DNA from: Arabidopsis thaliana
Lineage: Eukaryota > Streptophyta > Magnoliopsida > Brassicales > Brassicaceae
Direction of reading: 5' to 3'
DNA: 64,000 nt
Assembly (NCBI RefSeq): GCF_000001735.4
Contig: NC_003070.9
Span: 3,038,001-3,102,000 of the forward strand
Shown here: positions 49,690 through 62,340 of the stretch, in pieces
How the letters are laid out: each line of letters starts with the position of its first letter
Position numbering within the stretch: position 1 is the first letter of the stretch
Program-made: the position numbers and the translations under genes
Notes under the pieces: model-generated
The model's database searches: none
What the model was told of the DNA's origin: nothing
What the model saw: the letters and a program-made list of their open reading frames with translations, nothing else

Positions 49690-51732
49690 CTTTTTTCTTT
49701 CTTTCTTTCTTATTTCTAACAGATGTAGAGAACATAAAGATATACAAATACATACAATGTCAATACGTACAGTGGATTTAAGTGTTCTGTATATTTCATG
49801 GGCGAGCTGTCTTTATTTTTATGTTTATTTTTGAAGCGTGTTTTATACGTCAAAGATTCTTCTTTCTTTTGCAAAACCTTTCAGTATCATACTAAATACT
49901 TTTGTTTTTGTTAAGATTTTATGTATAGTATTCTTGATGATTCATCAGAGAGGTCTGTGTTTGCCATTAATCTGTTGAAGAACAATGATGAACGCAATAA
50001 ATCTGTTTCTGTCTGTTTCCGTGAACGAATTGTGATCCATAGTCACATCCTTCACCATTTTTCAGACCTGTAATTAATTAAACGACAAAAGAAAACATCA
50101 AATTAAAGCAAAAAATAATAATAAACTCAAGTGGGGATTAGCTCAACTAATTAGAAGGGACACTTTTTTTTTTCAAACAGAGCCAAATTTAAATTTCATT
50201 ATTTAAGAAAATGATTTACGTATTCTGAAATCATCAAGTTTTTTTTTGGCTATTGAATACCCTAAATTTCTGGTTATGATAATTTTCTATATATACAAAC
50301 TGTGTCATATGTTTAGTCTTTCTTGTCTGTCTGTGCATTTTTAATAAGAGTCTTATCAGAGAATTGGAATTGTCCCCATTGACCAGAAACTTATGTTTTT
50401 TTGGCCGGCGTCGGAATATTCTTTTGCAGTAGAAAATTCCCAATAGCTTCAGGATTTGACCATAATAAACATCGACGGAAGTGATGGGATGGTTTTCAAT
50501 TTTCTTATCCTTAAGTTACTTTATAACACTATTAAAAAAAAAATATTCCAATCCAAAACAAAACACTTTTTACTTTTTAGAAATAACCTAACGCAATAAC
50601 TCGACCGGTAAGTTAAAGAGTGTTGTTTGACTTTAAATGCAAAGTCGATAGCAAAAACTAGTTTAATGTAATGGAGAAATATGTAGAAATTTTTGGCATA
50701 ACTAATAATAAAAAAGAGAATCAATCTGCTCAAATTAAAAATTATCTAGGCTAAGGGTAGAGATTATTTTCTGTGCTAAACGTGTATTATTTACCGACCA
50801 AAAGATTAATCGGTTTGAAGATTTAAAAGGTATCATAAATATGCATTTGCGTTATAACAAAGTTTAGTGAAAGGCGAGAGTGCATGTGAAACGAATAATT
50901 GGTGCTACAATATTAAACCAATCATTGTGTTAGCTTTGATTAATTGGCGTATGTTATGTAAGGATGATTAACAGAAACACTTGTCGCAGTTTGTTAGTAA
51001 TTAAAAAAGAGGAAGATATATTATGCTTAAAGAAATGGGGAAAAAAAATAGAGAATGTCGTGGAATCTTGCATTTTTTTTTTTTATCTCTTATGATTTGT
51101 TCATGAATCATGACTTCATATCTATCTATATAGTTGACATCTAAAATATACTTTTAAAAGTCGCGTTACAATGAGAAGTAAAACATTTTGAATGTTCCTT
51201 GATAGTGTGATGCTTTCGACAATAGTATAGCGCATTCAAGAACTTTTTTTCGAGGGCTGGGTTTGTTTATCTTTCGTTCTTAAACATTGCTTACCACCAT
51301 GGTGATGCATCAGCCAAAGCCGAGAATTTGAGATTTCTAATTTTTTAAAATTGTTTTCCAACATCAAACCTACCAAGTTTTGCAACAAACAAACAAAATG
51401 TTGCCTTCCTACGGCGGGTCATGACTATCTCTCTCATAGCTTCTAGATCGGATATTATAACAATAAAACCATGCAACTTAGTAAGATCTCTAAGTGAGAA
51501 AAAAACTTCGGAGGTTTTAATTTAAACATCTCTTGTGCGTAACGAAATGGAGAAAAAACTTCGGACGCTTTATGTCTATATGATTGATTGATAAGGACAG
51601 TGATACAACACAACTACATGTATATTTCTTCTCTGCCTTTGTATTAAAACCTAGATTTTAGTTGATGGAAATGAAGTAAAACAAACATTTCATAATGACG
51701 ATTCTTGTTAATGTCACAAAGATAATCATAGT
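49690..51732. other. Convergent intergenic region between MYB61 and the pectin acetylesterase gene
   Basis: MYB61 3' UTR on the left, pectin acetylesterase 3' UTR on the right, and AT-rich sequence between. Short frames only; nothing recognised. Confidence 0.5.
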
Positions 51733-54254
51733 CTATGAGCTATTCTGTTTTGTTCTTTCGAAATACCAATCTCCAACAGCCACAGCAATCCCCTGTTTTT
51801 GTTTTTCCAACAACAAGGCACAAACATTAATTCTATTTTTAACCATGATCATTAATCAATCGCAATAGTATATTTTTCTCACCTTAGCTTTGCCCGCTCC
51901 AGAGTATCCAGGAAACCAAGTATCTTGTCTCTCCGCTTGACAATGAGCCCATCCCGAGGTAATTAAAACTCCATTCTTGCTAAACTTCGAAAAGGTCTTC
52001 AACGCATCTAACATGCTCATCTTGAAACCTGAAACTCAAAGCAAGGAAATTAAACAATATTGATCAGCTTATTGGGTATAGACCGGTTATCTTCGGTTAT
52101 GAGTAAACCATCCTGGTTTACATTTAACGTTAAGTATATAAGCTAAGATATGTGGTTATTAAACACTTGAGCTTTGTAACAACATTTAGAGAGATTAATA
52201 AAGTTTGTTATAATTCCGTTTATGAACTCCCTCTTCTCCGATCTGATTCTCCGTTTATTATGGTATCGGAGCCGTAACAGTTCCGATCTTCCGCTTCCGT
52301 TTCTTTGTAATTAGATGAAAGAGTGGTAGGTTTCATGAAAACATCACTGTTACCTTCTAAGAAGTGCATCTGAGAGGCAGTGCACCTAAAGCTAAAACTG
52401 CAGTTATGCCAACTGCCACTCTTATCAGCAGATGGTGGGGCTAAACTATTTCCAATCTGTAAAGAAACAAGATATATTTCAAGAGAAGCAAACCTTGTGA
52501 TTCATCGTAAAGAATTGAAAGATAGAGATGGAATAATAAATAACCTGCCACGAATCAAATCCCGAGTTGAGAATAAACAACGGGGTCTTGACTTGGTTGA
52601 TTATGTATTGAGGGAAAAAACACTGAGGGATATTGAAAGCAAGAAAAGTAAATGAGGAACATTATAACTAACAGAAACACAAGAAAAAAAACTCAGAAAT
52701 AAATACCAAAAATGGTTTGATATGGCTTGTACAAGTGGGAGGAAGTGTGTTTTGCAAACCCTAAAAGATAAAAGAACAATTCTTGGTTAGCCTTCAACGA
52801 TCTGTATATATATCATCATCATCATGAAGACATGATAACGTTATACCTGAGTGTTCACAACACCAGAATACATACGCCTTAAAGAATGACCTCCAGATAC
52901 ATCAACGCTTCATTTACAAAATAGACACCAACCAGTCTCAACAATCTTTTAGTTTCCATCATTTATTGGTTAAAAACAAAAAAATGTACTCACGCGTCGA
53001 GGAAGAAGCCAGCATCGCTCATGCATTTTACTGTGGTGGTAGGAGGAAACAAGTTATTGAAATCATCGCATCGTAAAATGGCAGAAAGACCCCCAGAAGA
53101 ACATCCGCTGAGCAAAGCCTTAACGTAATAATATTATTAGTTATTACATTAACAACTTAAATTTAACCTGGGAACCAAGATTCAAATGCAAAGCAATATT
53201 ATATGAAATATATATATGTGTACCTGTTTTGCCTGACGCATTCCCTTTTCCATCAAATCTTCCATGACAGCTAAAAATATACGCTTTCCTCTATACTGAA
53301 GTTGTGCCGCCTAATTGCATAAACAACATATACATATGAATCCCAAGTTAATTACTAGTGAAATATATAATGATCATCTTCATGGTTTTAATTAACTAAC
53401 CTTGTTTTCGCTGTCACCATCAAAGGATGCACCATCACAATACCGGACTTTTACTTTGTTCCAATTGTAAAAGTCTGCCAATAATGATTTGAAATCAAAG
53501 AAGAGGAGAATATTCCTTAACCATTTCACCAACACATCACATTTCTGTTCTCAATAAGGGATCTTGAGAAAAACCTGGATTTTCAGCGGCTTTATTGCTT
53601 AGTAATCCTAAAAATGCCAACTCTTTCTCCATTAAGGTAGATGATCCATAACCACTCCCTTTACGGCTCTGACAGTTTTGTATGCTGTCACACCATGCAC
53701 CTCCCTTTCAACAAAATTAATTACCCTTATTTATATGGTTATGGCGATAATTAAGTATCTCTATAGTTTATATACAAAGAGCTTGCTATATCTTAAGTAA
53801 GAACCTGCAACTGAATGATCCAGTTGTTTGCTCCTGAACCATACCCGCGACACAAATGATATCCAGGCACTGACCCATCCAGACACACTGCCACAAAAAT
53901 TTAATTATTTCTCCATGCGTCATGAAAATGACAATCAAAAACTTTGTAATAATGATGAAAAATAATGACACGGTACAAACGAAATTTCGTAAAAAAAACT
54001 TGAAAACTAACGTTTGAAACATTGGAGATCTAACATGCATATCAGAAATCTAAATCTCAATCGAAATGAATGGTAAGAAAATTGTTACCCGCTCCTTTAG
54101 CAGCAGCGGCTTGGACGAGCGTGAGTCCTACCATCAGGACATTTGCATTTGTTCCATTGGACTCGTTGAAGGTTTTCATTTCCCCATGTGCAAGAATGCT
54201 GAAGAGAATGAGTCCTGCGAGACTACTCCAACCCCAATACAAAAGCGTTTTCAT
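51733..54254 (-). CDS. PAE1: Pectin acetylesterase (CE13), multi-exon
   Basis: Starts [19 protein letters not shown], a signal peptide, at 54254. Reads on through [34 protein letters not shown] (oxyanion region), the nucleophile motif [24 protein letters not shown] (Asp) and [14 protein letters not shown] (His), and ends [10 protein letters not shown] at 51733. These give a complete Ser-Asp-His triad of the secreted plant enzymes that remove acetyl groups from pectin in the wall. An in-frame ATG at 54365 would put about 37 residues before the signal peptide and was rejected. One intron (52029-52353) is larger than most others and holds an LTR-retrotransposon relic. The symbol is recalled from family numbering (At1g09550) and is less certain than the function. 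Confidence 0.88.
52095..52300 (+). mobile_element. Copia-type LTR end with primer-binding site, relic in a pectin acetylesterase intron
   Basis: TGGTATCGGAGCC at 52261-52273 is one mismatch from the initiator-Met-tRNA primer-binding site TGGTATCAGAGCC of plant Copia elements. Upstream lies LTR-like sequence with a TATA-like GTATATAAG (52133-52141), AATAAAG (52197-52203) and an end in TTATTA directly before the PBS. Downstream GTAACAGTTCCGATCTTCCG resembles a Copia leader. No gag or pol remains; the left edge is approximate. Confidence 0.6.
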
Positions 54255-55895
54255 TTCTCCTCTTAATGAAATTTGAATGAAATGATTATGGAGACGTACT
54301 AGAGTTGTCAGTATATACGCAGCCAAGAAAATAAAGCATCCGTCTTGGTCTTTTGTAGTATGCATATGTTTTTCTTATATAGAAACTCAATTATAATTGA
54401 AGACCAGAGAGTGAGAGAGAGAGAATTGCATTAAAGACCAGTCATAGTCATAAGAGAGATTTATTAAGATATTTTCTTTCCTTAATTAGAAAAAGTACAT
54501 ACATCATGGACATGATTCATGATCTTGCCATTTGTAAATCACAAGATCGTACTGAAGAATGTGACTGATAGACCACAACTTTGGGGCCTAAACCTCCATT
54601 ACGCTCCATTGATCATTAGGTTAAGAAATTAAGATTTTCACGAAACTGCCACCTTGTATCTTTCGTTGTATATTTTCATGTATATATTTAAGGATGATTT
54701 GACACTCATGAAGTTGTCACTTCATTTCATCAATAGGTTAGGTTTAAAACTAGTTTTAGAACAAGTCAGTTTTGTGATTGGGCTTTTATTTAAGTGGTGC
54801 AAGATTATATTAATAGGGTTTATTAATTTCAAATTCACACTATTACTCATATAATAGTCAGAAGTATAGAGTTCATTATATAATTCCAATTTTCTTTTCA
54901 CCAAAATCTGCAGAACAGAAAGTCTCAGGAATCTTCAAACATTTTGAAAAAATGGTCCTGAAAAGTGGAAAGAAATTTCAGATTTTGCTTGCAAGAGTTC
55001 AAAAAGCTACTAGACAAAGATTTCATACAAAAAAGTGTGGAAAGGTCTTCAATAATTGTGATTAAGCTTTCAATTACCGTTTAAAGACTTGTAAATAAAA
55101 TTTAATCAATCTTTTCACTAATAAATTTAACCAATTCTATTTTCTCTACATCATGCACTAGTAAAAAAAAATTTGCCTCGAAACAAAAAAAAACACACGA
55201 TGCCGTATAGGAAGGAAGCAATAAAGAATTCAAAACGATTTGTTGTTCCGTCTTCAATGCATTACGCGTCGTATTAGATGAGGCTTTTAACACTAAAAAG
55301 CCCAAACCAACGGTATCGGGTATTATCACCTAAACCCAACCCATTAAAGACAACGCGTAGCTTCACGCGCTTCACGATTCGCGTGAGAAGAACTAACCCT
55401 GAAACGCGGACGTTGCAGATTAACGGTGAGGCATGAACGAGCGTGTTAATATATAATGATTCTTCTCTCACGATGATCAAAATACAGAAGCCAACAAGTA
55501 AAATTAGTTTATGCAGATAAGACAACATTTATTACCTGATACATACTTTATTAGGTGATAATAATTGATAATTGTTTTTTATAAGCCACTAATAATTAAA
55601 TAAAAATAATATCAGTACCGTGTAAAAGCAAAACTAGTGTAAACATAAATTTTCAATTGGCAAAGCTCTGATCCATCCGTTTTAGTAATTCGTTGACCTT
55701 TGACATTTCACTTAGACAGATGTGTGCAAGAAAGAAAAACAGCATGTTGCTTGCTTTTTCCCTCAACGAGAAAAGTCACCCTCTCTTCAATTCTTCAATT
55801 CTCCTCCCTTTATAAACCATAATTCATTAATTCTCTTCTCTCTCAACAACTACTTGTTTAGAGAGAGTCCCACCACCACCACTACCACAATCCCA
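54255..55895. promoter_or_regulatory. Divergent region: pectin acetylesterase upstream and GLP5 promoter
   Basis: AT-rich. A TATA-like CCTTTATAAACC sits at about 55808-55819, roughly 80 bp before the GLP5 ATG. A CT-rich leader with a CACCACCACCACTACCAC tract follows. No other gene supported. Confidence 0.55.
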
Positions 55896-56639
55896 ATGGC
55901 TTCACCAACTCTTACTCTCCTCCTCCTCCTCACCACCGTCTCCTTCTTCATCTCCTCCTCCGCAGATCCTGACATGCTTCAAGATCTCTGCGTCGCTGAT
56001 CTTCCCTCTGGTACTTGCAAAAACCTTTACTTTCATCTCTTTTCCTAGAAAAAGATTCAATTTCTAATCTCTTTCTTGTTTTTCTTTTTTGCAGGAATCA
56101 AAATCAATGGCTTCCCTTGCAAAGACGCAGCTACAGTCACATCAGCCGATTTCTTCTCACAAGGATTAGCTAAACCAGGTCTTACCAACAACACATTCGG
56201 TGCCTTAGTCACAGGAGCTAACGTTATGACAATCCCAGGACTCAACACACTTGGTGTCTCCCTCTCTCGTATCGACTACGCACCAGGAGGCTTAAACCCA
56301 CCTCACACCCACCCACGTGCCACTGAGGTCGTTTTCGTCCTCGAAGGAACACTTGACGTTGGGTTTCTCACTACTGCCAATAAGCTAATCTCTCAATCTC
56401 TCAAGAAAGGAGATGTCTTTGCTTTCCCCAAAGGACTTGTCCATTTCCAGAAGAACAATGGTGATGTCCCTGCTTCTGTTATTGCAGCTTTCAATAGTCA
56501 GCTTCCTGGAACTCAATCTCTTGGTGCTACTTTGTTTGGTTCTACTCCTCCTGTTCCTGACAACATCTTGGCTCAAGCCTTTCAGACTTCTCCAGGAACT
56601 GTTAAACACATCAAATCCAAGTTCCAACCCAAGAAATGA
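55896..56639 (+). CDS. GLP5: Germin-like protein (cupin), secreted
   Basis: Two exons (55896-56010, 56095-56639) give 219 residues. Signal peptide MASPTLTLLLLLTTVSFFIS, then DPDMLQDLCVADL and INGFPCKD, the paired N-terminal cysteines of germins. The metal-binding cupin boxes are both present: PHTHPRATEVVFVLEG (His, His, Glu) and PKGLVHFQ (His). Germin-like proteins are extracellular oligomers; some have superoxide dismutase activity. I recall this member (At1g09560) as also reported at plasmodesmata under the name PDGLP1, affecting root growth allocation. No damage seen. Confidence 0.93.
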
Positions 56640-57497
56640 TCATCACCCTTCCTTTATATTCATTACTACAGTTCTGTTTTTTTCTAAAGGGAAGATCTTT
56701 TTATCTTCTTTGATTTGTCTTCTGTAATAAAAAAGGAACAATAACTGATGATCTTCAGTGTGCATTTGAGCTCCATAGTCTCATGTATTCGTCTTCTTGT
56801 ATAATCCATATTATTTTTTGTTCAAAGTTGACTAAAGACAGGTAAGAAGTCGAGGTTGATCTAATCTAAAAGCTTTCAAAACAGGTAAGCTAATTTATCT
56901 GACTTTTCAGATAAAATAATCAACTTGAGAGACTCTTAACGTATGGGTCTAATAAAACTGATTACTTAATTAACATGATAACTTATTTTTTACTTCACAC
57001 ACCATGTGCTTCTTCTAACAGAAAACTAAGTGTACTTCATATGGCCAGCTAATAGATCTCTGTTAAGTTCGAAGAACTATGTTTGCTTCTTCATGGAGTT
57101 GAGCCAAAGCTAATTGTTTGAAACCAAGACTTCTTGCAACATAGTCACGAATCATGCATTACCTCTAATACCTTAAAAGAAGGAGATTATATGAAACTAG
57201 ATAGAATATTTGTTTGAGTTTCTGCCATTATGATAAACCATGGACCGTAAACATTAGCTCATTTCTCCTATATTACTTATTTTGAATGATACATCATGAA
57301 ACCAAAACACTCAGGAGGAGATTAGATATGCATCCATATTTACAGCTTCAGAAAAGAGTTCAACAGAAGATGTAAATGGATGGATATTTCATCGTTACTG
57401 AAATTTGAAAACGAAAACAAAAGCGATAAGGAAAGTTACAAGCAAAGAACAACCAGTGACTATTTTATATCAAGCCAGACCCCTTTTCTTTTGGGGA
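56640..57497. other. Convergent 3' region between GLP5 and PHYA
   Basis: Two 3' UTRs and AT-rich sequence. AATAAAA-like polyadenylation signal near 56727. Nothing else seen. Confidence 0.55.
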
Positions 57498-60400
57498 CTA
57501 CTTGTTTGCTGCAGCGAGTTCCGCAGTGATAATGAAACTTGATTTCCCAGCTTGTCTCAAGTACTGAACATCTCCATTCATCAGCTTCACCAGTTTCCGG
57601 CTAACCATTAAGCTCAATCCTTCTTCTGACACATCTTCCTCAGTCCCAAACATTTGGTTTAGTAAAAACTCAGGTATCCCAGCTCCGGTATGCGTTAACC
57701 TGTTTTCATAATCCCAATATCCTCAATGCACTGTTTTTAACATCATATTATGCATTCTGATTATGAATATATCTATTTTACCTGATCTCTAGATTAGCAA
57801 GATGCACAGAACGCCCGAGCTGATCCTTCCTCAGGGAAGCTGAAACAGTTAGCTGACCTCCGGATGGTGTAAAGTTTACAGCCATCAGCATGAAATCTGC
57901 CAAGACTTGTTGAAGCCTAATACTGTCTCCATACAAAGTGTCAGACATTACTTCTTCTCCGGTCTCATTTGTTATCCGAACACTCTTTCCGTTACTCTTC
58001 ATCATTACTTGACTTGTGGAAGCAGTCAACACTTCATTTAAGGTGAATTCTTTCATTTCCAAATCCAAGCATCTGCACAGTCAAATTCCAACATAAGAAC
58101 ACAGATAAACCATATTTTAAATGGACTTTCATTCTAGCATACCCTTCAATGATGCTTTCAAGATCCGAATCATCGAGGATCTTGCTTAGTTGCTTCTGAC
58201 ATAACGCGCTAGTTTGCAAAATCCGTCTTTGCTCTGGTCCTAATTCAGTACCCTCTATCATTTTCCTTGTAAACATGATCCCAGATAGCGGATTCCTGAT
58301 CTGTCTTTTTATGTATGCTAGAGCCTTTAGTCTCTTCACTGCGGTTCGCTCAGCTAAACGTTGAACATGGAGCGCTTGCTGCAGCTCATGGCTGGCAAGT
58401 TGCAGGAAACAGAAGACACCTGTCACTACACCTTCCCTGTCCAGTTTCTTACTCACACACAACAGACACTCCACATACTTGCCACCTCTTGTAAAGAAAG
58501 CAAACGATACTTTCTCTGGATCTTGACTGGTCACAGCATTGTTCAGCACAATCCCAAGGTTTACAAAGGCTTCTTGATTCTTTAGACGACAACATGACTT
58601 CTGCGTCCCAAATACTTCTCCTAAGAGCATTTTGTCAATCACTTCCTCTCGCTTCAAACCGGTTAACTTTGACATTGCTGGATTCCACTCTGTGCACCAT
58701 CCAAACTCATCGGTACCAAATATTGGCGGGATCAGCGGGTTTGGATTTTGGATGATTGCCTTGTAATCACCTTCAATCCGCGTAAACTTGTCCATCACAG
58801 TCTTCTGGCCAGTAAGATCATGGGCTACAAAACACACCCCAACCACGTTTTCATGGAGATCTCTACTTGCGCATGCATTTACAACTAAACTTATTGGCCC
58901 AGCATCAGCCCTGGACAGATGTGTCTTGATCTCAAACTGGACATTCTGCTCCTCAGTTCCTGCATAGATAAGCAAGTGAAGTTATAGACTCGGCTTCAGT
59001 GTTTGATAAAATTGGAAAACAAAATTCCATCATTAAGAACCAAAAACAACACATTGCATCAAGTTTCTTCGACCACGATACTCAATTGGAACTTGAATAG
59101 TGAAATCTAGTTGGAAGATTCTTAGCAAACTCAGCATAACTTAGGAAGAGAGTTTACCTTCTAATGCGTTCTCTAGCATCCTTTTAACGATTTCCACTGA
59201 AGAATCTTCAACAAGTGTGAGGAAATGCTTCCCGATTGCTTCATCAACCGAAAGACCAGTCAGCTCAGCAATTTTCGTGTTCCAACCATTAACCAGTCCA
59301 TCAGAATCAACCGCCAATATTGGCACCGTAGCAGTCTCAATTAAACGAACCATCTCACTGGTCACAGCTTCTAGTTCTTGTATACCATCAATTTTGAGAT
59401 CATTTAGCTTCGAGTAAATGACCTTTGTATTCACATCAGTAGTTTCACTATCCTTGAAAGCATTCCTCAAAATAAGTTGCAAGGAGTGTATGGCATCCAT
59501 CTCATAGTCCTTCCAAGGTAAACTCCTTGTCTTGACCACTTCAAGGAAAGCCTTGAACGATGACCTTGGGTGCATTCTCCTTGCATCATCCCTATCATCT
59601 GGATCATGCTTCGCACCTCCCCATCTCACTTCACCAGCGGTATGAGAACGGAACCAGAAAATCATGTCTTTCGATGATATCCTCACAGCTGCCATCCCAC
59701 ATACCGAATCCCCGAGAGATAGAGCCCTAGGAAACCCGGCGTCATGCAAACTATCAGTGCTCAAACCCGTTGAATCCATGTGGTATTCACACAACCATGA
59801 AGCTATCTCCTGCAGGTGGAACTCACTTGGAGTTGTTCCCAGTTTCCATATCTTGTCTTTATACAAGAGAGCTGCTCCATCACATTTCACAAGGTCCATT
59901 ATGTTGGGGCTTTGCGACACAATACCCAGTGGAGCATCACGCATCAGCATATCGCACAAGAGTGTCTGCGTGCGCAAAATGTTCTTCTCCACCATCTGGT
60001 TATCGAGTTCCACCTCCTTATTGACGTGTATGGCAAACACTTGAGCTAGAAACTCACAGGCATACCTGAGAGGAAATGGAACAAACCTCGGAGTCGTATT
60101 GTGACAAACCACTAAACCCCATAGTCTCTTTCTCTTTTGAGGCTGTGTAGTAGCATCAGGAGCATCCCCTTCTCCATCTTCCTCGTTAACTACAACCGCC
60201 ATAACCAGAGATGCAATTGAATCCATGTTGGCCATGTACTGCAAATGGCAGCTGTGCGGTGCTCTAAGGGTGGAGCCACACAAGGTAAGGTCAAAGGAAA
60301 GCTTTTCATCTTGAAGCACCCTAGCATGTTTTGCATTGCAATCAACTATCATCCGGACCTTGTTCTTCATAAACAGAAAACGGGCTGCTTGAGGGATGTC

Positions 60401-61216
60401 GGTGGCAGGATAATGCAGCCCAAGATAAGGCTCCAGCCCAGGTTTTGTAACCTCGGAGACAACCTCACCGTGATCATCTTCATGAAACTTATAAGCCATC
60501 ACCCTGTCATACCCCGTGAGTTCAAAAACCTCTTGAACCATTGTATCACAAAGCCTTTCCATACTCCCGCTGGGTAAAGATTGCAGCCTAGTGATTGCTT
60601 TGGCAGCGAGCTTGTATGATTGTAAGGCACCAGCAGCTGTCATGGGGACTTCATAAGGCTTCACGGGTTCAAAGTCGATGATGATGCTCCCTGTAACCCT
60701 GTGGATAATCGCATAAAAGGGCTTTGCAGAAGTCCTGCAGTGCACAAGAATGGGATTCAAAAGAGAGACATCTCCAAATCCAAGGGCTTTCTGCAATGCA
60801 GACGCACTAGGAGCAGTGAAAAGACTCCTTATATCTGTCCCAATGCCTAGAACAGGGTGTTCGCCAACACTAGGAACTGCATGACTGGCCATTGTCAACA
60901 GCTCAGATGCATTCTCGCTGTATGCAATAACTTTGAAGGTCTTCTCATCCAAGGCAAGTAAACAACCGAAGGGCTGAATCAGCTTTCCCTTCTGTATATG
61001 ATGAAGATAAGTCGTGGTAACTTTGTCAGACCTTGGTGGCTGATTCTCCACAACCGGGCCAGTGACACGCACTGAGGTTGAGTAATCAAAGGAGCTGCCT
61101 GACTCCTCAAAATCAGCATGGAGTTTCGCATCTACAGTGGTCTGCGCAATGATCCTAGCGCTGTGCCTTGATCGCCTTGAGCCCTCAGAGGACTGAGTCG
61201 GCCTAGAGCCTGACAT
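57498..61216 (-). CDS. PHYA: Phytochrome A photoreceptor
   Basis: Four exons (59158-61216, 58143-58959, 57782-58072, 57498-57699) sum to 1123 codons, 1122 residues. Starts [19 protein letters not shown], the Ser-rich N-terminal extension typical of phyA. Order: PAS ([13 protein letters not shown]), GAF with [11 protein letters not shown] and the bilin-attachment Cys in [11 protein letters not shown] (about residue 323), PHY domain ([14 protein letters not shown]), two PAS repeats ([33 protein letters not shown]) and a histidine-kinase-related C-terminal module ([31 protein letters not shown]). PhyA binds phytochromobilin, perceives far-red light, moves to the nucleus and is degraded in light. 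I recall the locus as At1g09570. Confidence 0.97.
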
Positions 61217-62340
61217 TTTTTTCCTGACACAGAGACAAGACAACAAAAAATAAGTGCAAAACTCTGATAAAAGAGGGAATAAAACATTCATGCCATAATC
61301 ATATGAACACAAAAACATTCATCACCAGTCATACAAGCGAATGCATAAGCATAAACTTGAAACACTAAGAACCAATTCAGAATTTCAAACACACAGTAAA
61401 AAGAGTTATGAACTTGACTAACTCCATCGAGAATACATAGCTAAACCCAGAAACAGGACGCAACAGATGCAGGAATCATCGTGTCATATTCCAAGGTTCA
61501 ATGATTTATCATTTTCAAAGTAACTGAACCAGTCAGATTCCATGAACACTTCCTTTCTAAGTCATCCTACAATCCAAAATCAACAACATCTTGACTATGA
61601 ACAAGTCGCACAAATAATAGTTGATAGTTAACAGGGTAAATCCACTACACAAATACTAACAAAACGAGGATCTGAGCTAATATCAGCCTCTCAAGATTCA
61701 AACACAGCTACATACATAAAGTAGACTCAATAATAAACTCTTAAGAGTCTTTATAGCTAGCTATACCTTTCAAAAGGAACAATAAAGTCCCCACAGGGAA
61801 AGCAATCGTAGGAGTTAAAAGCGATAAAAGGATGAGATTAATTAATTGGATGCTTCTTCTCATAAATGATCACACACTATAAAAAGTTGAGTAAAACAAA
61901 CACACATCAAGCCAGATCGAAAGAGACCTACAAAACCTTTATATCGCAGAAAACAAGAGGGTATTGATGACAACAGAGGATAGCTTTAAGAAATTAACTT
62001 CAAAGTTAGAATCAATTTCAGTAAGAAGAGTGAGACCAGTAGCTAGCTGGTAAGCTCCCAGCAGAAATCAATCGAAGCAAGCTTCAATATATATAGTTAA
62101 AAAAAGAAAAAAAAGGAGGAAACTTTGGGAAAAGGAAAGTAGGTACCTTTAAAGAGAAGAAAGAAGAAGAAGAAGTTTCAAGAAGCCATGATCAGATCTT
62201 GTGACTAGTCACACTCGTCAGAGGCTTTTTGTTATAGTTAAATTCTAAATCTTGGCCTCGATCACCACCTTCTCTCTTGTGCTACGCCTCTCTATTATTT
62301 GTGCTCCCTAACACAGACGACGACGATGAATGGGACCACC
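61217..62340 (-). promoter_or_regulatory. PHYA 5' leader with a long UTR intron
   Basis: On the minus strand a good donor (TTTAAAG/GTACCTAC, near 62147) and an acceptor (TCTGTGTCAG/GAAAAAAATG, near 61226) bracket about 920 bp just upstream of the PHYA ATG. No exon-like frame lies inside. The upstream exon, about 62148-62330, ends in a GA/CT-rich tract. Confidence 0.65.

Noticed and set aside
54255-54365. Upstream ATG of the pectin acetylesterase gene
   Set aside because: It adds about 37 residues in front of a good signal peptide, which is incompatible with secretion as in the family.
59664-60044. Antisense open frame of 126 codons opposite PHYA exon 1
   Set aside because: Long antisense frames are common opposite a long coding exon with its codon bias. 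No motif or start context supports it.
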